A DNA stretch of 64,000 nucleotides from the NCBI GenBank assembly GCA_963727465.1, contig CAVSGL010000007.1, positions 1 through 64,000 of the forward strand, in the 5' to 3' direction. The translations under genes and the position numbers were made by a program. This stretch comes from VRUE01 sp963727465. Lineage in GTDB: Bacteria; Actinomycetota; Thermoleophilia; Solirubrobacterales; 70-9. The notes beneath the pieces are model-generated. The model saw only the letters and a program-made list of their open reading frames with translations, did no database searches and had not been told where the DNA came from. Position 1 is the stretch's first letter, and every line of letters begins with the position of its first letter. This document shows, in pieces, positions 1 to 7,715 of this stretch.

Positions 1-719
1 AGCTCGCGGCTGTCGCCGAGCGGGGTCCCGTCGAGCGCCGCGGCCGGCTCGATCCCGCGCACCGAGCCGGTCAGGAAGACCTCGTCGGCGGCAAGCAGGT
101 CGTCGCCGTCGAGCGGCGTCTCGTTGGTGGCGAGCCCGATCGAAGCGGCGATCTCCAGCACCCGCATGCGGGTGACGCCGGGCAGGATGCGCCCGTCGAG
201 CGGGGGTGTGAAGAGCGCGCCGTCGCGCATCGCGAAGACGTTCGCGCGGGAGGCCTCGAGGATGGCGCCGTCCTCGTCCCGGACCAGGGGCAACGTGTCG
301 TCGGGCATCCGCGCCTGGGCCTGGTCCAGCGGCCCGCGATCGGCCCACTTGTGTGCGCCCAGCCCGCCGGCGAGCGGCAAGGAGCTCAGCGAGATGGCCT
401 GGCTGAACCGTTGACCCCCGTTTTCGGTGGCAAAGTGACCACTCGCGGGCCGGAGCTCGATCGTCGCCCGCAGTCCGCCATCCGTCTCGGGCGCCACCGC
501 GATCCGCAACGCGCTCGGTGGCGTGCCGGTGCTGCGGTGTCCGTTTGGGTCCTGTGCGACCGGCACGTCGAGGGCCGGAGGCGCAGCGCCGGGATAGAGG
601 GCGGCGAGGCTCGCCTCGAGGCGAGCGATGTGGGCGTCCCACTCGACGGGCTGGCCGTCGAGCACGAGCAGGGTCTCGAAGACGCCTTTGGACGGGTCGG
701 GTCGCCAGTGCGCGGCCAC
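1..719 (-). CDS. pabC: Class IV aminotransferase / aminodeoxychorismate lyase, partial
   Basis: PLP-dependent fold-type IV enzyme, most likely the lyase that converts 4-amino-4-deoxychorismate to p-aminobenzoate and pyruvate. The 3' end lies off the left edge, so about 239 codons are visible. From a GTG at 719 the protein begins VAAHW and soon shows GVFETLLV and AHIARLEAS, typical of the family's N-terminus. Further on it has HKWADR (candidate PLP lysine), EASRANVFAMRDG and TPPLDGRILPGVTRMR, the usual cofactor-phosphate region. It is divergent from the fused pabAB gene 48 bases away, which supplies its substrate; that pairing favours PabC over a branched-chain or D-amino acid transaminase. 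I read this frame directly from the reverse strand. The GTG start was chosen because the family motifs begin just after it. Confidence 0.85.
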   Translation of the reverse strand, partial: MAAHWRPDPSKGVFETLLVLDGQPVEWDAHIARLEASLAALYPGAAPPALDVPVAQDPNGHRSTGTPPSALRIAVAPETDGGLRATIELRPASGHFATENGGQRFSQAISLSSLPLAGGLGAHKWADRGPLDQAQARMPDDTLPLVRDEDGAILEASRANVFAMRDGALFTPPLDGRILPGVTRMRVLEIAASIGLATNETPLDGDDLLAADEVFLTGSVRGIEPAAALDGTPLGDSRE

Positions 720-767
720 GAGCCGGATTCTGGCAGTCTCACGCCGATCGGCCGCCCGAGGCGCTCC

Positions 768-2912
768 TTGAAGACGCTGCTGATCGACAACTACGACTCC
801 TTCACCTACAACCTCTTCCAGCTCCTGGCCGAGGTGAACGGCGCCGAGCCGCTCGTCGTCCGCAACGACGAGGCGCCCTGGGAGGAGCTCGAGCGGCTGG
901 GCTGCGACAACGTCGTCATCTCACCCGGGCCGGGCCGGCCGCAGCGCGGCGAGGACTTCGGCGTCTGCGCCGAGGCGATCCGCCGCGCCGCCGTGCCGCT
1001 GCTCGGCGTCTGCATCGGGCATCAGGGGCTCGGGGCGCTGTACGGCGCCGCCGTCGTGCCGGCGCCGGAGCCCTGCCACGGGCGCCTCAGCGCCGTGCTC
1101 CACGACGACGCGCCGCTCTTCGCCGGGATCCCGCGCGAGTTCCAGGCGGTCCGCTACCACTCGCTCTGCGTCGAGCAGCCGCTTCCGGCCGAGCTGCGCG
1201 GCATCGCCTGGACGAGCGACGGCGTCCTGATGGCGCTCGAACACCGCGCCCGCCCGCTCTGGGGCGTCCAGTTCCACCCCGAGTCGGTCTGCACCGAGCA
1301 CGGGCGGCGTCTGATCGAGAATTTCCGCGTCCTCAGCCGTCGCGATGGGGGGCGACGGGGGCACCCCCGTTCGGACAATCGCCGGTCTAATGAGACCGGC
1401 GATTTGAGTATCCGCCCGCCCGGGGGTGCCCCCGTCGCCCCTCCACGGGAGGTCGTCGTCAGACGGCTCGATGAGCTGGTCGATCCCGAGCAGGCGTTTC
1501 TCAGCTTGTATGGGAAGAGCGAGAACGCGTTTTGGCTTGACAGCAGCCGGCCCGGCGAGGGTCCGCGCTTTTCGTTCATGGGCGACGACGGCGGGCCGCT
1601 GGGGAGGACGATTCTCCATCGCGTCGGTGAGGGCGGGTCGATCTTCGAGTCGCTTGCCCGTGAGCTGGAGCGTTTCCAGGCGGCGCCCGTGCCGGAGCTT
1701 CCATTCGAGTTCCAGTGCGGCCTCGCTGGCTGGCTCGGCTACGAGCTCAAGGCCGAGTGCGGGGGGGACGCGGCGCATGAGTCGCCCCTGCCCGACGCGG
1801 CATTCATCTTCGCCGACCGCATGCTCGCCTTCGACCACACCGAGCGCCGCACCTACCTGCTCGCGCTCGTCGAGCCCGGCGGCGTGGCAGAGGCCGAGGA
1901 GTGGCTGCGGACGACTGCCAACCGGCTCGGATCGCTGTCGTCCCCGTCGCCCCGGGCGCCTTCTTTGCGCTATGCGACAGAAAGGCGCCCGGCGGCGGGA
2001 AGTGGAGAGGGCGGGGCAACTGGCCTGCGCCTCGCACGCCCGCGCGAGCGTTACCTGGTGGAGATCGCCGAGTGCCGGCGGTTGCTGGCCGAGGGGGAGA
2101 CATACGAGGTCTGCCTGACGAACGCGGTGCAGGCGGAGTTGGGTGACGACGAGGCGGGGGGGACGGACCCGCTGGCGCTCTATCGCGCCCTGCGCCGCGC
2201 CAACCCGGCTCCCTTCGCCTCCTACGTTCGTTGCGGCGAGACGGCCGTGCTCAGCTCGTCCCCCGAGCGCTTCCTGCGCGTCGGCGGCGACCGCTGGGTC
2301 GAGGCGAAGCCGATCAAGGGGACGAGCCGACGGGGGGCGACGCCGGCCGAGGACGTGCGGCTCGCCGAGCGGCTGCGCGCCGACGAGAAGAACCGCGCCG
2401 AGAACCTGATGATCGCCGACCTGCTGCGCAACGACCTCGGCTCGGTCTGCGAGGTCGGCACCGTCCACGTGCCGTCCCTGATGCAGGTCGAGAGCTACGA
2501 GACCGTGCACCAGCTGGTGACCACGGTGCGGGGGATGCTGCGCGCCGAGCTGGGCTCGCTCGACTGCGTGCGCGCCTGCTTCCCGCCCGGCTCGACGACC
2601 GGCGCGCCGAAGCGGCGCACGATGCAGATCATCGACCGGCTCGAGAGGGGGCCGCGCGGCGTCTACTCGGGGGCGATCGGCTGGTTCGGCCTCGGCGGCG
2701 CCTGCGACCTCAGCGTCGCGATCCGCACGATCGTCCTCGACCGCGCCCGGGCGAGCATCGGCGCCGGCGGCGCGATCGTCGCCCTCTCGGACCCCGAGGA
2801 CGAGTACGAGGAGATGCTGCTCAAGGCGCGGGCGGTCTTGCGCGCGCTGGGCCGGGATGTCGAGTTGGAAGCTGTCGGCCCCCGCGTGGAGCGGGCCGGC
2901 GGTTGCCGGTAA
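768..2912 (+). CDS. pabAB: Fused aminodeoxychorismate synthase, glutaminase plus synthase
   Basis: 714-residue fusion of PabA (glutamine amidotransferase) and PabB (chorismate-binding) for p-aminobenzoate and folate synthesis. It starts at TTG 768; the first residues, LKTLLIDNYDSFTYN, are the textbook TrpG/PabA N-terminus. The amidotransferase shows SPGPGRP, the nucleophile Cys in GVCIGHQG, and the His-Glu pair in GVQFHPES. The PabB half shows ETYEVCLTN, SSSPERFL, KPIKGTSRRG, DEKNRAENLMI and PPGSTTGAPK. The PIKGT lysine signature favours aminodeoxychorismate synthase over anthranilate synthase. The linker between the domains is an in-frame 93-base palindromic element at 1349-1441, and a second perfect hairpin sits at 1952-1992 in a low-conservation stretch before the catalytic domain. 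Both keep the reading frame. The gene is divergent from pabC. Confidence 0.93.
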   Translation: MKTLLIDNYDSFTYNLFQLLAEVNGAEPLVVRNDEAPWEELERLGCDNVVISPGPGRPQRGEDFGVCAEAIRRAAVPLLGVCIGHQGLGALYGAAVVPAPEPCHGRLSAVLHDDAPLFAGIPREFQAVRYHSLCVEQPLPAELRGIAWTSDGVLMALEHRARPLWGVQFHPESVCTEHGRRLIENFRVLSRRDGGRRGHPRSDNRRSNETGDLSIRPPGGAPVAPPREVVVRRLDELVDPEQAFLSLYGKSENAFWLDSSRPGEGPRFSFMGDDGGPLGRTILHRVGEGGSIFESLARELERFQAAPVPELPFEFQCGLAGWLGYELKAECGGDAAHESPLPDAAFIFADRMLAFDHTERRTYLLALVEPGGVAEAEEWLRTTANRLGSLSSPSPRAPSLRYATERRPAAGSGEGGATGLRLARPRERYLVEIAECRRLLAEGETYEVCLTNAVQAELGDDEAGGTDPLALYRALRRANPAPFASYVRCGETAVLSSSPERFLRVGGDRWVEAKPIKGTSRRGATPAEDVRLAERLRADEKNRAENLMIADLLRNDLGSVCEVGTVHVPSLMQVESYETVHQLVTTVRGMLRAELGSLDCVRACFPPGSTTGAPKRRTMQIIDRLERGPRGVYSGAIGWFGLGGACDLSVAIRTIVLDRARASIGAGGAIVALSDPEDEYEEMLLKARAVLRALGRDVELEAVGPRVERAGGCR
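1349..1441. repeat. In-frame palindromic element inside pabAB
   Basis: A nested inverted repeat. The outer arms, 1349-1369 and 1421-1441, are perfect 21-base reverse complements. The inner arms, 1377-1388 and 1393-1404, are a perfect 12-base hairpin with loop AATG. The span is 93 bases, exactly 31 codons, and falls in the linker between the PabA and PabB domains, where it encodes a polar, Arg/Pro/Gly-rich segment. This is the pattern of selfish palindromes that insert into protein-coding genes, as described for Rickettsia palindromic elements; relation to that family is not implied. Confidence 0.7.
1952..1992. repeat. Second palindrome inside pabAB
   Basis: Arms 1952-1962 (CCGGGCGCCTT) and 1982-1992 are perfect 11-base reverse complements around a 19-base loop. 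They lie in a non-conserved stretch of the PabB half, just before the chorismate-binding core. It may be another palindromic insertion or a chance GC-rich hairpin. Confidence 0.45.
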
Positions 2913-2950
2913 CGCGGATCCCATTCCCGGACCATCTGGAGAGGTCATTT

Positions 2951-2986
2951 GACCACCAAACCAGTCATATGACTGCTACAGTGGTC
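2951..2986. promoter_or_regulatory. Palindromic operator/promoter of the MNT-HEPN pair
   Basis: A 36-base interrupted palindrome: GACCAC, 5 bases, CAGTCAT directly abutting ATGACTG, 5 bases, GTGGTC. Every paired position matches, with the centre between 2968 and 2969. A -10-like TACAGT at 2977-2982 lies inside the right half, 7 bases before the ATG at 2990, so binding here would cover the promoter. The natural candidate to bind it is the helix-turn-helix part of the protein encoded just downstream (inference). Confidence 0.65.
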
Positions 2987-2989
2987 GCT

Positions 2990-3610
2990 ATGGATGTCTC
3001 CCGCCCCTACGGCGTCATCTCGCACCCGCTGGACGGCGCGGTCCTGCATGTGCTCGCCGGGACCACCGGTGGACTGAGCGGTCGCAGGGTCGCGGAGCTG
3101 GCCGGCAACGCGCAGGAGGGGGTCAGAAAGGCCCTCCGGCGCCTCGTGGACACCGGAATCGTGGAACAGCAGGAGGCGGGGAACGCGATCCTCTACAGCT
3201 TCAATCGCCGACACCTGGCGGCGCCGGCGGTGGAAGACCTGACCGATCTACGGCGGGCGCTGCTGACTCGGCTCGCCGAGACGTTTGGGGCGTGGAAGCG
3301 GCCCCCGCTGCACGCCTCCCTGTTCGGCTCGACCGCACGTGGAGACGGAGACTCGAGTAGCGACATCGACCTCTTCGTCGTCCGGCCCGGCTCCGTGGAG
3401 GCCGACGACCGGAGCTGGCGAGAGCAGATCGATCGCCTGCCCGGCGATGTCCGTGACTGGACCGGCAACCACGCGAACGTCGTCGAGGTCTCCGAGTCGG
3501 CCCTGGTCGACCTGCGCCGTCGCCGGCCTGCGGTTGTCGACAGCCTGGAGGCCGACGCGCTGACGCTGGTGGGGCCCGAGGTCGCCGCGCTGCTGGAGGC
3601 GCAAGCCTGA
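2990..3610 (+). CDS. HTH-nucleotidyltransferase (MNT) antitoxin-like protein
   Basis: 206 residues. Residues about 1-75 form a winged helix-turn-helix (RRVAELAGNAQEGVRKALRRL, ending in a beta-wing before ILYSFNRRHL). Residues about 105-206 are a minimal nucleotidyltransferase with the hallmark GSTARGDGDSSSDIDLFVV, containing the GS...DxD catalytic residues. In type VII toxin-antitoxin systems, MNT proteins silence a HEPN toxin by adding AMP groups to it. The next gene overlaps by one base (TGATG) and is HEPN-like, which supports that role. Start ATG 2990 was chosen because TACAGT at 2977-2982 would give a leaderless message; an in-frame ATG at 2969 lies at the centre of the operator. The HTH suggests autorepression through that palindrome. 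Confidence 0.8.
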   Translation: MDVSRPYGVISHPLDGAVLHVLAGTTGGLSGRRVAELAGNAQEGVRKALRRLVDTGIVEQQEAGNAILYSFNRRHLAAPAVEDLTDLRRALLTRLAETFGAWKRPPLHASLFGSTARGDGDSSSDIDLFVVRPGSVEADDRSWREQIDRLPGDVRDWTGNHANVVEVSESALVDLRRRRPAVVDSLEADALTLVGPEVAALLEAQA

Positions 3611-4026
3611 TGGCCCGCTCCCGGGGGCGCAGCCAGCGGTGCTCCCCCCAGGACGCTCGCAACCGGCGCAGCCTTGCGATCAAGTTCCTCGAGGTGGCGG
3701 AGATCGCCGCCGGCGAGCACGAGCAGGACCCCGAGTACGCGAGCGTCGCCGTCTCCCTCGCGGTGCTGGCGGGCATCGCCGCGGCCGACGCGGCCTGCTG
3801 CAAGGCGCTGGGGGAGCGCTCGCGTTCGCAGGATCACCATGACGCGGAGGACTTCCTGCGGCGCGTCAGCGGCGGCGAGGACGCGGCCAGGCGGCTGCAC
3901 CAGCTGTTGAGCCTCAAGGACGAAGCGCACTACGGGTTCTTCGACGTCAACTCGGCTGAGTTGAGGGGAGCGCTGCGCCGCGCCCGGGCGCTGGTGACGT
4001 TCGCCGAGGGCGTGCTTCGCCGCTGA
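3610..4026 (+). CDS. HEPN-like toxin candidate
   Basis: 138-residue, mostly helical protein. It has an Arg-rich N-terminus, then alanine-rich helices (AGIAAADAACCKALGERS) and a C-terminal KDEAHYGFFDV. The position directly downstream of an MNT gene, the length and the all-helical pattern fit HEPN proteins, which are often RNases. The canonical R-x(4-6)-H motif is not clear; the nearest is K-x3-H in KDEAHYG, as in HEPN families that carry AHYG near the end. The toxin role is therefore inferred from the gene pair, not from a complete active site. The start overlaps the stop of the MNT gene by one base, so translation is probably coupled. Confidence 0.6.
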   Translation: MARSRGRSQRCSPQDARNRRSLAIKFLEVAEIAAGEHEQDPEYASVAVSLAVLAGIAAADAACCKALGERSRSQDHHDAEDFLRRVSGGEDAARRLHQLLSLKDEAHYGFFDVNSAELRGALRRARALVTFAEGVLRR

Positions 4027-4039
4027 GCGAGCGCGCAGC

Positions 4040-4085
4040 GCCTACAGCCGCACCAGGCTCGGCGAGTCGATCTCGCGGGTGACGC
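4040..4085 (-). pseudogene. Remnant of a second UDP-sugar dehydrogenase 3' end
   Basis: These 46 bases match the 3' end of the dehydrogenase gene (4282-4327) at 43 positions. On the minus strand they read VTREIDSPSLVRL and stop; the intact gene reads VTREIDSPGLVRL and stop. One of the differences is synonymous. A 196-base unrelated stretch separates the two copies. It looks like the tail of a lost paralogue, or the scar of a duplication and deletion. Confidence 0.6.
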
Positions 4086-4281
4086 AAATTGCGGGTTCGC
4101 ACGCGCCCCGAGGGGAGACTCTGCGGCGCTGAGGCCTTGAGAAGCAATGGTTTCGGCGGTCGATGCTCTCTTCATCTCCGTCCTCGCGATGCGCGAGGGG
4201 CTCTTCGGCGTCTCAGCGCGTCGGAAGAGACGCCCTCGAGGTACCAGGCCTTCGCCGTAGTCGGCCCTTGCGCGCGCTCTC
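4086..4281. other. Non-coding gap between the HEPN gene and the dehydrogenase
   Basis: About 200 bases lying between the two copies of the dehydrogenase 3' end. I see no supportable gene, clear terminator or strong repeat here beyond short GC-rich inverted pairs such as GCGTCTC/GAGACGC. Confidence 0.4.
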
Positions 4282-4283
4282 GG

Positions 4284-5531
4284 CTACAGGCGCACCAGGC
4301 CCGGCGAGTCGATCTCGCGGGTGACGCCGCGGAAGTCGATCGTCAGCGGCGCCGCGGCGACCACCTCCGCGTAGTCGATGCCCGGGTGCGCGGTGACGAT
4401 CGCCGCCAGGTCGGCGGTCGCCAGCGCCTCGTCCAGATCGACCGACGAGAGGTCGAGCTCGGTCAGCTCCGGCACGAATGGGTCGTGGTAGGAGACCTCG
4501 GCGCCGAGCTCGCGCAGCAGCGTCACGATCTCCAGCGACGGCGCCTCGCGGACGTCGCCGACGCCGGGCTTGTAGCTGACGCCGAGGATCAGGACCCGCG
4601 AGCCCTTGACCGATCGTTCCGCCTCGTTCAGCGCCCGCGCCACCCGGTCCACGCAATACGCCGGCTGGGCGCGGTTGACCTTGCCGGCCAACTCGATGAA
4701 CTCCGGGTAGAAGTCGTGCTCGCGCGCCTTGAAGGCGAGGTAGAAGGGGTCGACCGGCAGGCAGTGCCCGCCCATCCCCGGCCCCGGGTCGAAGCGCATG
4801 AAGCCGAACGGCTTGGTCGAGGCGGCGTCGATCACCTCCCAGACGTCGATCCCGAGCCGGTCGCAGAGCTGCGAGAGCTCGTTGACGAGGGCGATGTTGA
4901 CCGAGCGGAAGATGTTCTCGAGCAGCTTCGCCAGCTCCGCCGGCTCCGGCCCGGAGAGCGGGACGACCTGCTCGCAGACCAGCGCGTAGAGCTCGCGGGC
5001 GCGCTCGGTGCAGTCGGGCGTGATGCCGCCGACGAGCTTCGGCGTGGTCCGGACCGTGTAGTCGGTGCGCCCCGGGTCGATCCGCTCCGGCGAGAAGGCG
5101 AGGTGGAAGTCGCGCCCCGCCTTCATCCCGGACTCCTCGAGGATCGGCTGTAGCCGCTCGCGCGTCGTTCCCGGGTAGGTGGTCGACTCGAGCACGACCA
5201 GCTGCCCGGGCTGCAACACCTTCGAGAGCGCCGTCGCCGAGTCGATCAGGTAGGTCAGATCGGGTTCGCGCGAGCCGGTCAGCGGCGTCGGCACGCAGAC
5301 GATCACCGCTTCGCACGATTCCAGCTCGGCCTGGTTGGAGGTCGCGCGCAGACGGTCTCCGAGCGGCGCCAGCTCGGCGTCGGCGATGTCCTCGACATGG
5401 CTGTGCCCGGCGTTCAGCCCCTCGACCTTGCGCGCGTCGGCGTCGAGGCCGACCACCTCGTGCCCCGCCTCTGCGAAAGCGACGCCAAGCGGCAGCCCGA
5501 CGTAGCCGAGACCGACGATCCCGATCTTCAT
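4284..5531 (-). CDS. UDP-sugar 6-dehydrogenase (UDP-GlcNAc/ManNAc type)
   Basis: 415 residues, normal for the family. It oxidises C6 of a UDP-hexose or UDP-HexNAc to the uronate with two NAD+. It begins MKIGIVGLGYVGLPLGVAFA, a Rossmann GxGxxG. Next come VPTPL, STTYPGTT and FSPERIDPG. ELAKLLENIFRSVNIALVNEL is the helix typical of the WecC/WbpA branch, and the catalytic Cys lies in GMGGHCLPVDPFYL. The C-terminal UDP-binding domain follows (ILGVSYKPGVGDVREAPSLE). The NIFRSVN signature favours an N-acetylhexosamine substrate over UDP-glucose, but the substrate is inferred. It likely supplies a uronic acid precursor for the polysaccharide made by the 28-45 kb locus. Confidence 0.85.
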   Translation of the reverse strand: MKIGIVGLGYVGLPLGVAFAEAGHEVVGLDADARKVEGLNAGHSHVEDIADAELAPLGDRLRATSNQAELESCEAVIVCVPTPLTGSREPDLTYLIDSATALSKVLQPGQLVVLESTTYPGTTRERLQPILEESGMKAGRDFHLAFSPERIDPGRTDYTVRTTPKLVGGITPDCTERARELYALVCEQVVPLSGPEPAELAKLLENIFRSVNIALVNELSQLCDRLGIDVWEVIDAASTKPFGFMRFDPGPGMGGHCLPVDPFYLAFKAREHDFYPEFIELAGKVNRAQPAYCVDRVARALNEAERSVKGSRVLILGVSYKPGVGDVREAPSLEIVTLLRELGAEVSYHDPFVPELTELDLSSVDLDEALATADLAAIVTAHPGIDYAEVVAAAPLTIDFRGVTREIDSPGLVRL

Positions 5532-5562
5532 CGCGCGCAGTGTAGTTGGCCGAGCCGGCGCT

Positions 5563-7071
5563 CTACTTGACCGGATTTCCGAACGGCGCCTGGTAGAAGT
5601 CCGGCACCGGCTTCATCGAGAAGGTCCTGGAGGTTTCCGCGCCGAAGCGCGCGCGCGCGGCCCCGGCCCGGTTGCGGCCGTAGCGCGTCCGCGCCCGTCC
5701 GCGGAAGATCCCGAACTGGTTTGCGCGGGCGAGATGAACCGTGCGCCAGCGTCCCCGCTTGCGCACCTGGATCCTCACCTTTCCCGGCCTGCTGTCCGGA
5801 GTGCGCCCCCAGAACCGCAGACTCTTCCTGCGCGGATAGGCGACGAACGGGAACCTGAACGCCTGCATGTTCGGCTTCGGCGTGTCCTGGGCCGGCGTCG
5901 CGCCGCGGAAGAACAGGCCCGATTCGGTCGATTCGTATGGAAGCCCGCCCGGGTCGGGTTCGAAATCCCGCAGGCTGAACCAGAAAACGTCGTCGACCCC
6001 CGCGGTCCAGGCGCGGAAAAGGGTTTCGGACGTCCAGCGGTTGAGGATCCGGAACGGCAGGCCACCCGGATCGGGCGGCTTCGAGTCCCAGGAGATCTCG
6101 CTGAGCCAGAGCGGGGTGTGCTTGAAGGCGCCGTTGATCCGGCCGGCCCGGTCCGCTGCGCGCAGCAGCGTGGTCAGCTTGTGCAGGTCGCCGAGCTCGA
6201 CGTCGTCGGGGCCGCCTTCATGGGTCGGGCTTCCCGTCGTGTACGGATGGATGTCGAAGATGTCGAAGTCGACGCCGCCCCCGCAGTCGCCGCGCGCCGG
6301 TCGTGGCCGTTTGCGCCCACGCATGCAGAGCAGTTCGCGGGCGAAGCGCATCGGGCCGATCGTGTACTTCGGCACCGCGATCGGGCCGAGGCCGGCAGCG
6401 ATCACCAGGTTGGTCGGATCGACCGACTTGACCGCCGCGTAGAACGTGTCGAGCAGGTTTCGGTAGAGGCCCGCCGACACCGCTCCGTTGTCGCCGAACT
6501 GCGGCCGGAAGAAGAGGCTGAGGTTCGGCTCGTTCAGGCCCTGCCAGTAGCGGACCCGCGGCAGGTCGCCGAAGCTGCCGCTGTAGCGCCGCACCGCCGC
6601 CTTGGTGAAGGCGGCGAGGTCGTCGGGATTGAGGTCGCAGGGGCTGTCGAAGCCTTCGAACGGACCGCATCGCTGCGCCCAGCCCGGTGCTCCCCTTATC
6701 TGAAGCACCGGGGTCAGGCCGGCGGCGACCGCGCCGCGAACCCAGGTGTCGTATTCGCCCCAGTCGTAGTTGGGGTCGCCGGGGTCTTCGGGGTTCCACG
6801 CCGCCGGGCGGTTCTCGGGGACGATCCAGCCCCATTCGAGCGGCGTCAAAACCTGCGTCGCTCCCGTTTCCGCAACATGGTGAAAGACGGCGGCGGGATC
6901 GTGCTTGGTGTCGGCCGCATACACATAGGACACCCCGGTTCGCAGAGGCCTCGCGCTCTTCGCCATCGCCGCGGTCTGGATCGCCGCGAGGCCGGCGGCC
7001 ACTGCGAGGCAGGCGAACAGGGCTCGGCCAGGGCGTGTGCGCAGCGGACGCCGCCGGCGGGTTGAGCTCAC
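5563..7071 (-). CDS. Secreted glycoside-hydrolase-like TIM-barrel protein
   Basis: 502 residues from GTG 7071. The N-terminus is basic, then hydrophobic (RALFACLAVAAGLAAIQ), ending in AMA: a signal peptide or anchor. The body resembles a (beta/alpha)8 retaining glycosidase of clan GH-A, closest in style to GH39/GH5. It has TPLEWGW early, YWQGLNEPNLS with the expected Asn-Glu acid/base, and LWLSEISW with a candidate nucleophile Glu late. A C-terminal basic beta-rich tail (VRIQVRKRGRWRTV) may be a small binding module. The gene starts 4 bases past the stop of the membrane-anchored protein upstream, so the two are probably cotranscribed. The substrate is unknown; context suggests turnover or editing of an envelope polysaccharide. 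Confidence 0.7.
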   Translation of the reverse strand: MSSTRRRRPLRTRPGRALFACLAVAAGLAAIQTAAMAKSARPLRTGVSYVYAADTKHDPAAVFHHVAETGATQVLTPLEWGWIVPENRPAAWNPEDPGDPNYDWGEYDTWVRGAVAAGLTPVLQIRGAPGWAQRCGPFEGFDSPCDLNPDDLAAFTKAAVRRYSGSFGDLPRVRYWQGLNEPNLSLFFRPQFGDNGAVSAGLYRNLLDTFYAAVKSVDPTNLVIAAGLGPIAVPKYTIGPMRFARELLCMRGRKRPRPARGDCGGGVDFDIFDIHPYTTGSPTHEGGPDDVELGDLHKLTTLLRAADRAGRINGAFKHTPLWLSEISWDSKPPDPGGLPFRILNRWTSETLFRAWTAGVDDVFWFSLRDFEPDPGGLPYESTESGLFFRGATPAQDTPKPNMQAFRFPFVAYPRRKSLRFWGRTPDSRPGKVRIQVRKRGRWRTVHLARANQFGIFRGRARTRYGRNRAGAARARFGAETSRTFSMKPVPDFYQAPFGNPVK

Positions 7072-7075
7072 GAGG

Positions 7076-7654
7076 TCAACCTGCCGCGCGCCTCTGCCGG
7101 ATCGCGGCAACGAGCGCGACGACGACCGCCGCCAGGAGCAGAAACGACAGCAGGCCGGAGCTGCCCGACTGCGCGCCGAGCGCCCCGGAGAGCACCGCCC
7201 CCGGGCCCGAGGTCGCGTCGGCCGCGGACGCGTCGAAGGGGGCGCCCAACCGGCTGCCCCCCGGCTCGCCCCGATTTTCCGCTGAGGCGCTCCCTGCCCG
7301 GCCGCTCCCGTTTGCGGCCGCGCCGCCGCCTTCGGGCGCCGCCGCGGCCGGCTCCGCGCTCGGCGTGGTTTCCGCCGCCAGCTCTGCCACCGCACGCCCT
7401 TCCGACCCGTGGCGCGCGAGGCGCTGGGCATTGCGCGGGCCAAGCGCCCTGTCCGGGCTCACGTTGCGATGCTGCCGCTCATGTGCGTCGGTTTCGCCCC
7501 CGGCGGTCGGAAAGGGCTCGGTGTACTGGGTGACGGCCGAATTTTCGGGCGGGACGACCGCGCCTTCCTGGCCGAGGGCGGAAGCGGTGAGGGCCAGCCA
7601 GATCGCGGCGGCCAGGAGCGGCGGGCTTTGGAGCTTGAGCTTCGTCACGTTCAC
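7076..7654 (-). CDS. Secreted, C-terminally membrane-anchored Ala/Gly-rich protein
   Basis: 192 residues from GTG 7654 (VNVTKLKL). An N-terminal signal sequence (SPPLLAAAIWLALTASALGQ) is followed by a low-complexity Ala/Gly/Pro/Ser region with no recognisable domain. The protein ends in a single transmembrane helix (LLSFLLLAAVVVALVAAI) and a basic RQRRAAG tail. This is the layout of a cell-surface protein held by a C-terminal anchor. No LPxTG motif is visible, so sortase attachment is not supported. It is likely in an operon with the downstream glycosidase-like gene. Family not recognised. It is divergent from the O-antigen-ligase-like gene, with a 61-base intergenic region. Confidence 0.65.
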   Translation of the reverse strand: MNVTKLKLQSPPLLAAAIWLALTASALGQEGAVVPPENSAVTQYTEPFPTAGGETDAHERQHRNVSPDRALGPRNAQRLARHGSEGRAVAELAAETTPSAEPAAAAPEGGGAAANGSGRAGSASAENRGEPGGSRLGAPFDASAADATSGPGAVLSGALGAQSGSSGLLSFLLLAAVVVALVAAIRQRRAAG

Positions 7655-7715
7655 GTGTCGTTTTCGGCGGCCCGACCTCTGTCCTGTCCGGGACGGCTTC
7701 GTAGGATAGAACCGG

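Noticed and set aside
921..2948. Long minus-strand open frame opposite pabAB (675 codons)
   Set aside because: It is rich in Arg/Asp/Gly/Ala with no domain pattern, and lies exactly antisense to conserved PabA and PabB motifs; an effect of high G+C in the third codon position.
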